DNA of 64,000 nt from Phycisphaeraceae bacterium (GCA_026126305.1 JAHCJI010000006.1:1-64000); one strand, 5' to 3'; positions 39,284 to 48,515 are shown, counted from the stretch's first letter. Translations and numbers: made by a program. The notes: a model not told the origin generated them from the letters alone.

Positions 39284-40459
39284 ATGAACGCCAGCCCGCC
39301 CCAACTCCGCACCATCCTCCACGCCGATCTCGACGCGTTCTTTGCCGCCGTCGAGCAGCGCGACCGGCCCGAGTTGCGCGGCAGGCCCGTGCTCGTGGGC
39401 GGGGAAGGGCCCCGGGGCGTCGTGTCGGCGGCCAGTTATGAGGCTCGCGCCTTCGGCTGCCGGAGCGCGATGCCCGGGGCGGTAGCGCGAAGGCTGTGCC
39501 CGCAAGCCGTGTTCGTGAAGCCCGACTTTGCCCGCTACCGGGCCGCCAGCGACGCGGTGTTCGCCATCTTCGAGCGCGTCACGCCGTTGGTCGAACCCCT
39601 GAGCATCGACGAGGCATTCCTCGACGTGACCGGCAGCCGTCGCCTGCTGGGAGATGGGCCCGCCATCGCAACATGGATCCGCGAGGAAGTCCGCCGCGCC
39701 ACGCAACTGACCGTCAGCATCGGCGTGGCGCCCAACAAGCTCGTCGCCAAGATCGCCAGCGACCTGCGCAAGCCCGACGCCTTGGTCGTCGTGCCCCATG
39801 ACGGCGTTGAAGCATTCCTCGCGCCCCTGCCCATCTCGCGCCTCTGGGGCGTGGGGCCCGCGGCAGAGGCCAAACTCGAACGCATGGGCATCCGCACCTT
39901 CGCCCAAGCCCGATCACTCGACCGATCCACGCTCGAACGCCTCTTCGGCACCATGGGCGGCAAGCTGCACGACCGCTGCCGGGGCATCGACGATCGCCCC
40001 GTCGAGACCGACCACCGCGCCAAGTCCATCGGCCACGAGCGCACCTTCGGCGAGAACCTCACGAGCCTCGACCAATGCCACGCGCAGGTGGTGGACCTGG
40101 CCGAACGCGTAGCCTGGCGCCTGCGCCGGGCCGGCCGGGCGACGGCGGCGGTCACGCTGAAGGTCCGCAACGGGCAGTTCAAGACCCTCACCCGCAACCA
40201 CACGCTGGCGCAGCCCACGAGCGAGACCGGCGCCATCCAGCGGGCCGCGCTCGACATGCTCGAACAATGGGCCCGCCAGCGCTTCGAGCCCGTGCGCCTG
40301 CTGGGCGTGAGCGCGAGCAAACTCGTTGAGCCCGAGGGCCCGGGGCTGTTCGACGCCCGCGAGCGCGAGGCCTCGGCCAAGGTGGACCTTGCCGCCGACG
40401 CCATCCGCGCGAGGTTCGGGGCCGGCGCGATCGGGCGGGCATCGGGGCTTGGGCGATAG
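39284..40459 (+). CDS. dinB: DNA polymerase IV (Y-family)
   Basis: The 391-residue protein has the Y-family catalytic core: ILHADLDAFFAAVEQRD near residue 11, ASYEARAFGCRSAMPGA, and PLSIDEAFLDVTGS near residue 105 with the second acidic pair. SIGVAPNKLVAKIASD, a helix-hairpin-helix GVGPAAEAKLERMG and a little-finger domain (SIGHERTFGENLTS) follow. It performs error-prone lesion bypass. The C-terminus lacks an obvious QL-type beta-clamp motif. TACGAT (39267-39272) lies 11 nt before the ATG, with no Shine-Dalgarno. It ends 2 nt from the convergent gene. Confidence 0.95.
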   Translation: MNASPPQLRTILHADLDAFFAAVEQRDRPELRGRPVLVGGEGPRGVVSAASYEARAFGCRSAMPGAVARRLCPQAVFVKPDFARYRAASDAVFAIFERVTPLVEPLSIDEAFLDVTGSRRLLGDGPAIATWIREEVRRATQLTVSIGVAPNKLVAKIASDLRKPDALVVVPHDGVEAFLAPLPISRLWGVGPAAEAKLERMGIRTFAQARSLDRSTLERLFGTMGGKLHDRCRGIDDRPVETDHRAKSIGHERTFGENLTSLDQCHAQVVDLAERVAWRLRRAGRATAAVTLKVRNGQFKTLTRNHTLAQPTSETGAIQRAALDMLEQWARQRFEPVRLLGVSASKLVEPEGPGLFDAREREASAKVDLAADAIRARFGAGAIGRASGLGR

Positions 40460-40461
40460 AT

Positions 40462-40845
40462 TTACGCCCTGAGTCGGATCCGGATCGAGCCACGCATCGC
40501 ATCCGGATCGATTGCGACACCATCTTGGGTGATTTCGACCTTGCCTTGGCGGGCCAGACGACGTACGGCTCTTCGGGTGCGTTCCTGGAGCGACTTGTTG
40601 TGTTCTGGCTGGAGATTACGAGCGGCCTCGCTTGGGCAAAGCGTGGCACCTGGACCTCTGGCTTGCAGCAGATCGAGGATGTCCGCTTCCAGCCTTGCAT
40701 CGAGCGGGCCGGGTTTTTCGCGACGGCAGAGATCCGAGCAGTAGCGGACCTCATCCCAGTTTCGCTCCCACTTCTTGCGCCATGAAAAAGAGCGTCCACA
40801 GGTTTCGCATATCTTGAACTGCTGACCGCGTGGGCTCATGGTCAT
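40462..40845 (-). CDS. DUF2256-DUF3253 fusion protein
   Basis: The 127-residue product has an N-terminal DUF2256 zinc-finger-like part ([31 protein letters not shown]) with four cysteines. The C-terminal part is DUF3253-like and winged-helix ([39 protein letters not shown]). The combination occurs as one protein in several bacteria, with unknown function; a small DNA-binding protein is plausible. The ATG at 40845 overlaps the stop of the kinase-like gene (ATGA), so the two are translated together. Confidence 0.82.
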   Translation of the reverse strand: MTMSPRGQQFKICETCGRSFSWRKKWERNWDEVRYCSDLCRREKPGPLDARLEADILDLLQARGPGATLCPSEAARNLQPEHNKSLQERTRRAVRRLARQGKVEITQDGVAIDPDAMRGSIRIRLRA

Positions 40846-41756
40846 CTTGTCCTGGAGCCGGCCAAAGGGTCCACCTTCGGCCTGGGGTCGCCATGGAGGC
40901 GGATACGCTGGGCGATCATGGGCCAAGCGGATAAGGCAGTCCCGCTGGGAAGGACCGCGAGAATGCGACGCTCGTCCTCCTTGGGCATGCGAAGGGCCTC
41001 CTCGACGGACAAACCGGCAAAACGACGGGCCGTGTAGGCGGCTACGGCGGCACGAAGTGCGGCGGCGATGAGCGCCCGGCGAGGCGTGACACCCGTGCCA
41101 ATGGCCTCGATAATGAGCGTGGCCTGGGTGCGGATGGTGTGTCTGGCCTTGTCGCCTTCGAGGCGTCGCACGCCCTGAGCGTCGGCGACGGCGATGGTGG
41201 GCATGGCATCGGGATCTTGAGCGTCGAAGCCAACGATGAGGTTGCTGGGCTTGTGGTCGCGATTGTGCAGGCCCGCGGCCAGCAGGCAGCCCACCTCGAG
41301 CCCCACGGCCCGGGCCAGGGTGTGTTGCCGGCGCACGGGCATCTGGCCCCGATGGGCAAGGGCCATGCACTCGAGCAGCGTCGGGCCTTCCAGGCGGTCC
41401 AATACCAGGCAGTCCTCACGCTGTCGGCCCTCGCGGCGGCTGAGCAGGGCAAGCGTCTGGGCACAGGGAAGGCCCTCGGCGGCCAGCAGCGCCGCCCCAG
41501 CCCAGTGCCGATCGCCCGCGGCCATACCCAATCTCGACCGCACGCGAACGAAGATGCTGTCGTGGCGGTAAAACTTCAGCACGACGGGCTGGCCTTTCAG
41601 CGTAGCGGCCAGGACACGGACGCCGTCGTCGCGTTTGAGTTCACGGCTGGTTGCCTGCCAGGGCTCTTGGTCGAGGGCCCGAGCCCAGGCTGGCCCGTCC
41701 TGATCGACGCCGAGGCGGCGGGGCTTCCAAAGCGTGCTGACGATCGGAGTTGGCAT
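40842..41756 (-). CDS. Lipopolysaccharide-kinase-like (WaaP/InaA type) protein
   Basis: The 304-residue product has a kinase-like fold. [11 protein letters not shown] holds the ATP-lysine, [14 protein letters not shown] is the hinge, [13 protein letters not shown] is the catalytic loop with the HxRDxKxxN pattern, and [12 protein letters not shown] lies in the DxG position. The family phosphorylates lipid A-core sugars, or is a divergent member. The ATG at 41756 lies 7 nt after TACCCT and is preferred over the longer frame from 41858, which overlaps the divergent gene. It is coupled to the DUF2256 gene downstream. Confidence 0.78.
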   Translation of the reverse strand: MPTPIVSTLWKPRRLGVDQDGPAWARALDQEPWQATSRELKRDDGVRVLAATLKGQPVVLKFYRHDSIFVRVRSRLGMAAGDRHWAGAALLAAEGLPCAQTLALLSRREGRQREDCLVLDRLEGPTLLECMALAHRGQMPVRRQHTLARAVGLEVGCLLAAGLHNRDHKPSNLIVGFDAQDPDAMPTIAVADAQGVRRLEGDKARHTIRTQATLIIEAIGTGVTPRRALIAAALRAAVAAYTARRFAGLSVEEALRMPKEDERRILAVLPSGTALSAWPMIAQRIRLHGDPRPKVDPLAGSRTR

Positions 41757-41763
41757 CTGTGCG

Positions 41764-41769
41764 AGGGTA
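41764..41769 (-). promoter_or_regulatory. Putative leaderless -10 hexamer for the kinase-like gene
   Basis: On the minus strand TACCCT ends 7 nt before the ATG at 41756. This spacing supports the shorter start of that gene. Confidence 0.5.
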
Positions 41770-41851
41770 TCGGCCCGTGGCGGCGGTGCGGCAGAAAACG
41801 CCGATGCTGGGGTTGAACTTTGCCCCTTGGGGTCCTTTGCTGGGGGTACCC

Positions 41852-42661
41852 ATGCCATTACCCCTGTCCATCGTCATCGTGTGCAAGGACAACGCCGGCA
41901 CCATCGGCCGAACGCTCGAGAGCGTGCGCGGGTTGGGCGCGGAGATTGTGGCCGTGGATTCGGGCTCGACCGATGGCACCCTGGACCTGCTGTCGGCCCA
42001 TGGCGCGAGGGTCATCGAGCGGCCATGGATGGGGTATGTCAAGACCAAGCAGTTTGCCCTGGAGCAGTGCCGGAAGCCCTGGGCCCTGTCGCTGGACAGC
42101 GATGAGTCGCTCGAACCGGATCTTCGGCGGGCCATCGAGGCGCTGGATCTTTCCCGAGCCGGCGGGCCCACGGGGTACCGTGTGAACCGTAAGGTGTTCT
42201 ATCGCGGACAGTTCTTCGAGTACACCTGGCAGCCCGAGTGGCGGCTGCGGCTGGTGCGAAGGGACCTTTTCCACTGGCAGGGGTATGACCCCCACGACGA
42301 GCTGAGGCCCATCGGTGCGGGCCAGCACATCGAGGACCTGCCTGGCGACCTGAGGCACGAAAGCTTCACCAGTTTCGAGGACCTGATGCGTAAGCACGTG
42401 GGACACGCGAGGCTCATGGCCCAGAGTTTGCACGAGGCCGGCCACCGCGCGGGTCCGGCCAGGCTGGTCGTCTCACCGGTGGCAGCGTTCCTCAGGCAGG
42501 CGATTCTTCGGCGTGGGTACAAGGATGGAGCCCGCGGCTGGGCCGCGGCTGGTGCGGTGGCCGCGTACACACTCATGAAGTACGTGTGCTTGTTCGACTT
42601 GCAGGACCGGGCAACGTCGCCCATGGAATCGGGCGGGGACGAAAGGGGCACGGGGCAATGA
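41852..42661 (+). CDS. GT2-family glycosyltransferase (KdtX/WaaE-like)
   Basis: The 269-residue protein is an inverting GT-A enzyme. LSIVIVCKDNAGTIGRTLES is at the N-terminus, AVDSGSTDGTLDLL is next, and SLDSDESLEPDL (the DxD-like metal site) lies near residue 83. The pattern is close to the KdtX/WaaE group that adds glucose to lipopolysaccharide core. FEYTWQPEWRLRLVRR and DPHDEL are also typical. GGGGGT lies just before the ATG at 41852; an in-frame ATG at 41750 would overlap the divergent gene. Its stop overlaps the methyltransferase start (ATGA). Confidence 0.88.
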   Translation: MPLPLSIVIVCKDNAGTIGRTLESVRGLGAEIVAVDSGSTDGTLDLLSAHGARVIERPWMGYVKTKQFALEQCRKPWALSLDSDESLEPDLRRAIEALDLSRAGGPTGYRVNRKVFYRGQFFEYTWQPEWRLRLVRRDLFHWQGYDPHDELRPIGAGQHIEDLPGDLRHESFTSFEDLMRKHVGHARLMAQSLHEAGHRAGPARLVVSPVAAFLRQAILRRGYKDGARGWAAAGAVAAYTLMKYVCLFDLQDRATSPMESGGDERGTGQ

Positions 42662-43440
42662 CGCAGGCAGCGGCTGCGATCGACCTGACAGGCGTCAATA
42701 AGACGCTGCAATACGAGGACGCCCGGGACCCGCGCGTGGCGCCCACGGTGGCCGACCTGAAGCGATGGGTACGCCGTTGGCGACTCCGGGGTGAGCCGCT
42801 GGGGGTGAACGGCGCGGTTCGCAAGCGTTGGTACGTGCGGCCGCACAAGATGTGGGAATACAGCCGGGGGCTGGCGTTCACCGGTGCCAGCCGGCCCGCG
42901 CGTGAGCCGGGCTCGACGCTGCATGTGCTGGACGTGGGTGGGGCGATGACCCTTCCCATCCTGTATCTGGCAAGCCTGGGCGACCGCGTGGTGTGCCTGG
43001 ACATCGACCCCACGATGACCCGCCAGAGCATGGAGGCGGCCCACCGGCGTGGCCTGGACCTGGACTGCCGGACGACGAACCTGGGCATGGAAGACCCGTC
43101 TGCCTCGGACCTTGGGGCACCCGGGGCGGGCTTCGATCGCGTGTACTGCTTCAGCGTGATCGAGCACATCCGCCCGCCCGAACAGGAGCGGGTGGCCTCG
43201 CGGATGGGGGCGCTGGTGCGGCCCGGCGGGATGTTGTGCATCACCTTTGACTTCGGCGAAGATGGCCCGATGGAAGCGCCCATGCGCACGATGGAGGACG
43301 CCCACCGGCTTGGGGAACTGATCGGCCTGCCGATGGCGGGTGGCGCTTTCATCGACACGGGTGATCGCTATGCGCTCAACCGCAAGCACCCTTCCGCACG
43401 ATATACGTTCGGCTCGATGTTCTTCCGGCGTCCGTTGTAA
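42658..43440 (+). CDS. SAM-dependent methyltransferase
   Basis: The 260-residue protein has a class I SAM-binding fold. VLDVGGAMTLPILYLASLG near residue 90 is motif I, VVCLDIDPTM is the ribose-binding acidic end of strand 2, and RVYCFSVIEHIRPPEQERV is motif IV and post-IV. Then comes LVRPGGMLCITFDFG. The acceptor is unknown, but coupling to the GT2 gene by ATGA suggests a sugar or lipid acceptor in the same glycan pathway. The N-terminal 70 residues, with many Arg and Trp, are not part of the core. Confidence 0.85.
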   Translation: MTQAAAAIDLTGVNKTLQYEDARDPRVAPTVADLKRWVRRWRLRGEPLGVNGAVRKRWYVRPHKMWEYSRGLAFTGASRPAREPGSTLHVLDVGGAMTLPILYLASLGDRVVCLDIDPTMTRQSMEAAHRRGLDLDCRTTNLGMEDPSASDLGAPGAGFDRVYCFSVIEHIRPPEQERVASRMGALVRPGGMLCITFDFGEDGPMEAPMRTMEDAHRLGELIGLPMAGGAFIDTGDRYALNRKHPSARYTFGSMFFRRPL

Positions 43441-43469
43441 CGCGGGGAAGGATGGCGGGTAAACTCAAT

Positions 43470-43486
43470 GCCCTCATCGTGAGGGC
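43470..43486 (+). promoter_or_regulatory. Leader hairpin upstream of the H1-like gene
   Basis: GCCCTCA and TGAGGGC form a perfect 7-bp stem with a TCG loop. It lies just after a TAAACT hexamer (43460-43465), so it would be at the very 5' end of the mRNA and may stabilise it. Confidence 0.4.
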
Positions 43487-43528
43487 GATGCAACACTCGC
43501 GGCCACAAGCCGCATAGAGGACACCAGT

Positions 43529-43777
43529 ATGGCCAAGAAGACCGCGAAGAAGGCGTCCACGAAGAAGACGACCAAGAAATCGACGACGAAGAAGACCACC
43601 AAGAAGGCCGCCACGAGCAAGCCGGCCGCACCCGCCGCCAAGAAGGCCGCGAAGACGGCCAGCTCGAAGAAGACCACCAAGAAGGCCGCTACGAAGAAGG
43701 CCACCAAGAAGGCCAGCACCGCCGGTCGCAGCAAGGTGACCCGCAAGGAGATGGCCGCCATCGCGCCTACGGTCTGA
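43529..43777 (+). CDS. Histone-H1-like Lys/Ala-rich nucleoid protein
   Basis: The 82-residue protein is built of KKTTKKA, KKAATKKA and AAPAAKKAA repeats, like eukaryotic H1 tails and bacterial Hc1/Hc2-type proteins, and ends RSKVTRKEMAAIAPTV. It should be disordered, very basic and bind DNA non-specifically to compact it. GAGGACACC lies before the ATG. Lys codons are almost all AAG. Repeats encoded by AAGAAG triplets may slip, so length probably varies between strains. Confidence 0.85.
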   Translation: MAKKTAKKASTKKTTKKSTTKKTTKKAATSKPAAPAAKKAAKTASSKKTTKKAATKKATKKASTAGRSKVTRKEMAAIAPTV

Positions 43778-44030
43778 GCCACAGACAGGCCTCCCCCGCT
43801 CCCTCGGGCGGCATTCGGCCTGCGAGCGGTGCGACGAAGCTCCGCTCCAAAGACCAGCCCGCGCGGCTCGACCGGCGGGATCGAGATTCGGGCATCCCGG
43901 GGCACGCGGCTACGATGCCCCGGGATGCCGGCCTTGGCAGCCCGGCTTGTTCCAAGCCTGTCCATGGCCCGGCCCGGCGATCCGCCGAGGCCATACCGAG
44001 AGGATTCGAACCCTGCCCGCCCCGAAGAAG

Positions 44031-45515
44031 ATGAGCAAGAAGCCCGTTCAGTCCGGCAAGGACGACGGTTCGTTCGCGCCGAAGCCAACATCAGGCCGCC
44101 CCAAGGACGCCCATAAGGACCGATCCGCCCTTACAGCAAGTTCGCCCAAGCCGTCGGACAAGTCCAAGGGGCTCGGCGACCGCGACGCCACGATCTTTGA
44201 CACCACCTTGACGTTCGATGACTTCGACTTGGTCGAGGACGTGCTCGAGGGCATCGACGACGAGGGGTTCGTCCACCCCACCGTCATCCAGGCCATGCTC
44301 ATCCCCGTGGCCCTCACGGGCAAGGACGTGCTTGGACAAGCCAAGACCGGGACGGGCAAGACCGCCGCCTTCGGGCTGCCACTGCTGTCGCTGATCGACC
44401 CTGGCGACGCCTTCGCGGGCCTGGTGCTGGCTCCCACGCGAGAGCTGGCCCTCCAGATCACCAGCGAGCTCCAGACGCTGGGCAAGCACACCGACCTGCG
44501 CGTCGTGGCCGTCTATGGCGGGGACCCCATCGAGAAGCAGGCCAAACGCCTGGCCCAGAAGCCCGAGATCATCGTCGGCACGCCGGGCCGAGTCATGGAC
44601 ATGGAACGCCGGGGCTACCTGCGATTCGATCAGGTGCGGGTGGCCATCCTCGACGAGGTGGACCGGATGCTGGACATCGGTTTCCGCGAGGACATCCGCC
44701 GCATCCTGAGCGTGTGCCCGGCGGATCGGCAGACCATCTTCGTGTCGGCGACGCTGACCGAGGAAATCGAGAAGCTCGCCCGCAAGTACATGCGCGAGCC
44801 CGAGAAGATCGTGGCCACGGCCGGCTCGCTGACGGTCAGCGTGGTGCAGCAGCACTACCTGACGGTGCAGCCCTGGGACAAGAAGCGGCTGCTGGTTCAC
44901 CTCTTGACGCATGAGGAGCCCGCGTTGACGGTGGTCTTCTGCCGGTTGAAGCGGGTCGTGGACGAGCTCGAGAAGCACCTCCAGACCAAGGGCATCGACG
45001 CGGTGGCTATCCACGGCGACATGCGACAGAGCCGACGCAACACGGTCATGGGTCGCCTGCGGACGGGCAAGCTGGGCGTGCTGATCGCCAGCGACCTGGC
45101 CAGCCGGGGCATCGACGTAGAGGGCATCAGCCACGTCATCAACTACGACCTGCCCGAAGACCCGGACCTCTACATCCACCGCATCGGGCGCACCGCGCGG
45201 GCGGGCCGGGGCGGGGTGGCCTGGAGCCTGGTAACCCCTGAGCAGGGCAAGCTGCTCACCGAGATCGAGACCCGCATCAACACCCACATCCCCCACCTGG
45301 AATACCCGGACTTCAAGCCCGGGCCCGAGCCCGACTCGGTCCGCCAGCGCCGCGAGGAAGAGGCCGCCCGCGAGGAACGTTCTAAGCAACGCACCCTCGA
45401 ACGCATGGGCAAGGTCTTGCCCAAGCAGGCCGACGAGGCAAAATTCCCCGGCGGCGTCGTGCCTACGAAGTTGCCGCCCAAGCGTTTGGGCGGTCGTATC
45501 TCGGGCCGTCGCTGA
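44031..45515 (+). CDS. DEAD-box ATP-dependent RNA helicase
   Basis: The 494-residue protein has helicase motifs in order. The Q motif is FVHPTVIQAMLIPVALTG, motif I is AKTGTGKT, Ia is PTRELALQI, and motif II reads DEVD rather than DEAD. SAT is present in VSATLTEEI. The C-terminal domain has VIASDLASRGID, INYDLPEDP and HRIGRTARAGRGG. It unwinds or anneals RNA, probably in ribosome assembly or cold growth. A disordered Lys/Pro-rich N-terminus (about 60 residues) and a charged C-terminus flank the core. The ATG follows GAAGAAG; the frame is open upstream, so the start is less certain. Confidence 0.92.
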   Translation: MSKKPVQSGKDDGSFAPKPTSGRPKDAHKDRSALTASSPKPSDKSKGLGDRDATIFDTTLTFDDFDLVEDVLEGIDDEGFVHPTVIQAMLIPVALTGKDVLGQAKTGTGKTAAFGLPLLSLIDPGDAFAGLVLAPTRELALQITSELQTLGKHTDLRVVAVYGGDPIEKQAKRLAQKPEIIVGTPGRVMDMERRGYLRFDQVRVAILDEVDRMLDIGFREDIRRILSVCPADRQTIFVSATLTEEIEKLARKYMREPEKIVATAGSLTVSVVQQHYLTVQPWDKKRLLVHLLTHEEPALTVVFCRLKRVVDELEKHLQTKGIDAVAIHGDMRQSRRNTVMGRLRTGKLGVLIASDLASRGIDVEGISHVINYDLPEDPDLYIHRIGRTARAGRGGVAWSLVTPEQGKLLTEIETRINTHIPHLEYPDFKPGPEPDSVRQRREEEAAREERSKQRTLERMGKVLPKQADEAKFPGGVVPTKLPPKRLGGRISGRR

Positions 45516-45523
45516 TCGCCCCG

Positions 45524-45910
45524 TCAGGCCGCGAGCTTGCGCAGGGCCTTGGCGCGATCCCGGGTCACCGTAAACAACCGATCCACCCGAGTGGTCTTCA
45601 GCACGTCGGCGATGGGCGCGGCCAGGCCGCACAACGCCAATGTGCCTCCCTCACAGACGCAGGCCTCGCGCAGTTGCACGAGCATCGAGATGCCCGAAGA
45701 GGTCATGTATTCGACCTTTGTCATATCCAGGAGCAGGCGTCCGCGAGCGCTGGGCACCTGGGCCACCACCTCAGCCAGGAGCGCCGAAGCGTCGGACTCG
45801 CTCAGGCTCGGGCCCTTGGGCGAGACCACCAGCACACCCTGATAGACCTCACGGATCGCCGTGGGGGTTTCGAACAAGTCTGGCTTTACAGGTTTGGCGT
45901 CGGTTGGCAT
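45524..45910 (-). CDS. STAS-domain anti-sigma-factor antagonist
   Basis: The 128-residue protein is a single STAS domain, with RLLLDMTKVEYMTSSGISMLVQL holding the phosphorylatable Ser in TSSG. It should act in a partner-switching pathway, binding an anti-sigma kinase when dephosphorylated. The SpoIIE-type phosphatase at 56843 is a candidate partner, though 11 kb away. AGGAG lies 8 nt before the ATG at 45910; a longer frame from 46033 is not supported. It ends 8 nt from the convergent helicase gene. Confidence 0.88.
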   Translation of the reverse strand: MPTDAKPVKPDLFETPTAIREVYQGVLVVSPKGPSLSESDASALLAEVVAQVPSARGRLLLDMTKVEYMTSSGISMLVQLREACVCEGGTLALCGLAAPIADVLKTTRVDRLFTVTRDRAKALRKLAA

Positions 45911-46145
45911 GATCCTGGCTCCTATGGGCACTCGGGCGTGCCGAGAGTCAGATCGTCCGCGCCGCCCGGGTTCACCTGCAAATCGAGGTGCCCCGGTCTG
46001 GGGCCAATCGCCTGTAGGAATCGTTCGGATCATCTGCTGTTATTGGACAGAAACTCAGGGATTTCTCGGCGTTGGCAGCCGAATTGTGACGCTCGAACGC
46101 TCGGGTGTGTAACCTCTTCAAGTACCTATGAAGGAGAGATCGCCC

Positions 46146-47558
46146 ATGAACCACAAGATCCGTTTTTCGGGCCCGCTGCTGGCCTTGGCAGGCGTCGCCG
46201 CCACGACGCCTTCGGCACTGGCGCAGTGCCAGCCAACCTGGGACCCGGCCATCGGCAATCCTGGGATTTCCACGGGCTACGTGCAGCCCATGCGCGCCTG
46301 GGACGACGGCACCGGCGAGCGCCTGTACGCCGGCGGATCGTTCAACAGCATCGGCGGGGCGGCCGGGACGACGATCCTTGGCCGTTGGGACCGCGACACC
46401 AACACCTGGTCGCGCGTTGGCACGCCCGGGCTGAGCACGGGCAGCACCAACGGCTTTGTGACACGGATTGTGCCCTTTGAGGTCTTTGGGCAAGAGCGTC
46501 TGGTGGTGGCGGGCTTCTTCGCCAGCGCCGGGGCCATGCCCGACACGCAGTCCATCGCCGCCTGGAACGGCTCGGTCTGGGTTTCCATGGGTTCGCAACT
46601 TGTGGCACCCAACTCCATCTGGGGCACCGACGTGGGCGACCTGGGTGACGGACAACGCCTCTTTGTCGGCGGGGCTTTCCCAACCATCGCAGGGATTCCC
46701 GCCGGCGGGCTGGCCCAGTGGGACGGCAACGCATGGGCCGCACTGGGCACGGGCGTGGGCATCACGGGCCCATTCAGCCCCACCGTCTTCGGCGTGAAAC
46801 TCTTCGACGATGGCTCGGGCCTGGCCCTCTACGCCGGCGGCCGCTTCGACGGCATCGATGGCGTTCCCAACACCGACCTTATCGCCCGCTTCCGTGATGG
46901 CGCATGGGAAGCGGTGGGTGCTGGGCTCTCGGCATCCTCCATCACCGCCGACGCGGGCGTGCTCGAGGTCTTTGACGACGGCACGGGCCCGGCTTTGTAC
47001 GCCGCCGGGCGATCGCTGATCGCCCCCGGGCAACCCGGCGCCAGCGTGTTCAAGTGGGACGGCTCTTCGTGGACGGCGGTGGGCCAGTCTCTGGGCGGCG
47101 CGGTGACCGCATTGCAAGTCTGGGACGACGGCAGCGGGCCCGCGTTGTATCTGGCCGGGACGGCCATGCCCGGCATCCGCTACATCGCACGCCTCGAAGG
47201 CGGGCAGTGGGTGACCCTCGACGGGGGCATCTCGCCCGAGCCCAGCGTGAGCGGCAGCGGGTTCGCCTCGGCCTTCGGGCTGGCCGTCTGGGACAACGAC
47301 CTGTACGTGGGCGGCTCGTTCACGCTCGTGGGAGACCCGTCCCAGAGCGTGCGGGGCATCATCCGACGCACGGGCTGCGCCTCGCCGTCGTGCTATGCCG
47401 ACTTCGATGGCGATGGTGAACTGACCATCTTCGACTTCCTGGCGTTCCAGAACGCCTTCGCTGCGAGCGACCCGGCGGCAGACTGTGACGAGGATGGCAG
47501 CCTGACGCTGTTCGACTTCCTGTGCTTCCAGAACGCCTTTGCGGCCGGTTGCGGGTAA
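46146..47558 (+). CDS. Secreted beta-propeller-like protein with C-terminal GC-type dockerin domain
   Basis: The 470-residue product has a signal peptide (PLLALAGVAATTPSALAQ). Repeats of about 50 residues have the pattern RLYAGGSFNSIGG...LGRWD or LYAGGRFDGIDG...ARFRDG, suggesting a propeller. The C-terminal end has two Asp-loop repeats (DFDGDGELTIFDFLAFQNAF and DEDGSLTLFDFLCFQNAF) between cysteines, a dockerin-like module common in Phycisphaerae. It is probably exported and attached at the surface, as judged from the family. AAGGAGAG (46131-46138) precedes the ATG at 46146; an ATG at 46128 is also in frame. Confidence 0.85.
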   Translation: MNHKIRFSGPLLALAGVAATTPSALAQCQPTWDPAIGNPGISTGYVQPMRAWDDGTGERLYAGGSFNSIGGAAGTTILGRWDRDTNTWSRVGTPGLSTGSTNGFVTRIVPFEVFGQERLVVAGFFASAGAMPDTQSIAAWNGSVWVSMGSQLVAPNSIWGTDVGDLGDGQRLFVGGAFPTIAGIPAGGLAQWDGNAWAALGTGVGITGPFSPTVFGVKLFDDGSGLALYAGGRFDGIDGVPNTDLIARFRDGAWEAVGAGLSASSITADAGVLEVFDDGTGPALYAAGRSLIAPGQPGASVFKWDGSSWTAVGQSLGGAVTALQVWDDGSGPALYLAGTAMPGIRYIARLEGGQWVTLDGGISPEPSVSGSGFASAFGLAVWDNDLYVGGSFTLVGDPSQSVRGIIRRTGCASPSCYADFDGDGELTIFDFLAFQNAFAASDPAADCDEDGSLTLFDFLCFQNAFAAGCG

Positions 47559-47580
47559 AGTGAGCGGTATCAAACACGTA

Positions 47581-47649
47581 CGAGCCCATCACGCGAGCGA
47601 GGGGAATGGGCGACCAACGACCATTCCCCTCGCTCGCGTGATGGGCTCG
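47581..47649. repeat. Perfect 29-bp inverted repeat (11-nt loop)
   Basis: CGAGCCCATCACGCG and the next 14 bases (to 47609) are exactly complementary to 47621-47649. It lies between the convergent genes 46146-47558 and 47670-48428. No T-run follows on either strand, so it is not a standard intrinsic terminator, though such a strong stem would still slow RNA polymerase and shield 3' ends. Confidence 0.9.
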
Positions 47650-47669
47650 CTGCTTGCATCGATGCGTGC

Positions 47670-48428
47670 TCAACCGTTCCTGAACCCCTTCAATTTCAGC
47701 CTCGTGCGGTGGTGGTCGGGGGCGGTCGTACCGCCGGCGGTCTGGCCCTTCATGTAGTCCTTTTGCCAGGTGTCTTCGCCGCCATGGTGACGCAGGATGG
47801 CCTTCTGCCGCGAGGCCGCCCAACTCAGGAATGCTTGCTGCGTCTGTGGCTCGGCCTCGATGGGCTTCTGCGCGGGCTCGATCCATTCCAGCAGCCCGAT
47901 GGGATAGGGCATCAACATGCAGATGGGCTCGCCCTTGCGAAACCACACGTCCGTGCCACGCTTCATGATCTTCCAGTTCATCGTGAACGTGCTGGGCGAC
48001 CAGTCGGTCTCCACAAGTCCGTCGAGCGGGACGGCAAAATCCTTGGGAGCGTTCGTCGCCCCACGCACGAACAGCCCGATCTTCGGCGGCGTGCGGAAGA
48101 GCCAGGGCAGACGGAAGGTCACGATGCCGCTGCCGAAGTGGCTGACGATGAACTCCTCGATGCGCGGCGGTCCATCGTGGATCTTGATGGACAGCCCTTC
48201 GGGGTCGTCCTTGCCGTTCCATTTCATGGACACCGTGGCCGGGCATGGGATGATCCAACCGGCTTGGTTGGCCATGGCCAGTGGCAGGCACCGGTAGGCG
48301 CCCTTGGCGGGGGTCTTGTCCATCCACTCTCGCGTGGGGCCGCCGGGCTCGATGGTCCAGCCGGTGGCGTCGCTGACGACATAGGCGGTCAGAGGACATG
48401 GGCCGTCGATGGCAATGGTTTCGGGCAT
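47670..48428 (-). CDS. Hypothetical protein resembling DUF6065
   Basis: The 252-residue protein has no signal peptide. Its pattern is Trp- and Pro-rich with beta strands: YRCLPLAMANQAGW, VSMKWNGKDDPEG, IVTFRLPWLFRTPPKIGLFVRG and WKIMKRGTDVWFRKGEPICMLMPYP. The block with RTPPGxxLxVRGxxN and a later GxPIxxLxP resembles the DUF6065 family of unknown function. AGGAG lies 6 nt before the ATG. It faces the dockerin gene across the 29-bp hairpin and is divergent from recA. Confidence 0.65.
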   Translation of the reverse strand: MPETIAIDGPCPLTAYVVSDATGWTIEPGGPTREWMDKTPAKGAYRCLPLAMANQAGWIIPCPATVSMKWNGKDDPEGLSIKIHDGPPRIEEFIVSHFGSGIVTFRLPWLFRTPPKIGLFVRGATNAPKDFAVPLDGLVETDWSPSTFTMNWKIMKRGTDVWFRKGEPICMLMPYPIGLLEWIEPAQKPIEAEPQTQQAFLSWAASRQKAILRHHGGEDTWQKDYMKGQTAGGTTAPDHHRTRLKLKGFRNG

Positions 48429-48515
48429 GGTGGCTCCTGGAATGGGGGCCTGAGAGGATAGATGGCGATGGGATGGGCGTGAACGAAAATTTCACACAGA
48501 ATGGACCCCAAACAC

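Noticed and set aside
48481..48515. Bacillus-type SOS box (CGAAC-N4-GTTCG) upstream of recA
   Set aside because: GAACGAAAATTTC and CATGTTCG are present but not in the required arrangement. Only a weak TGT-N12-ACA dyad overlaps the promoter.
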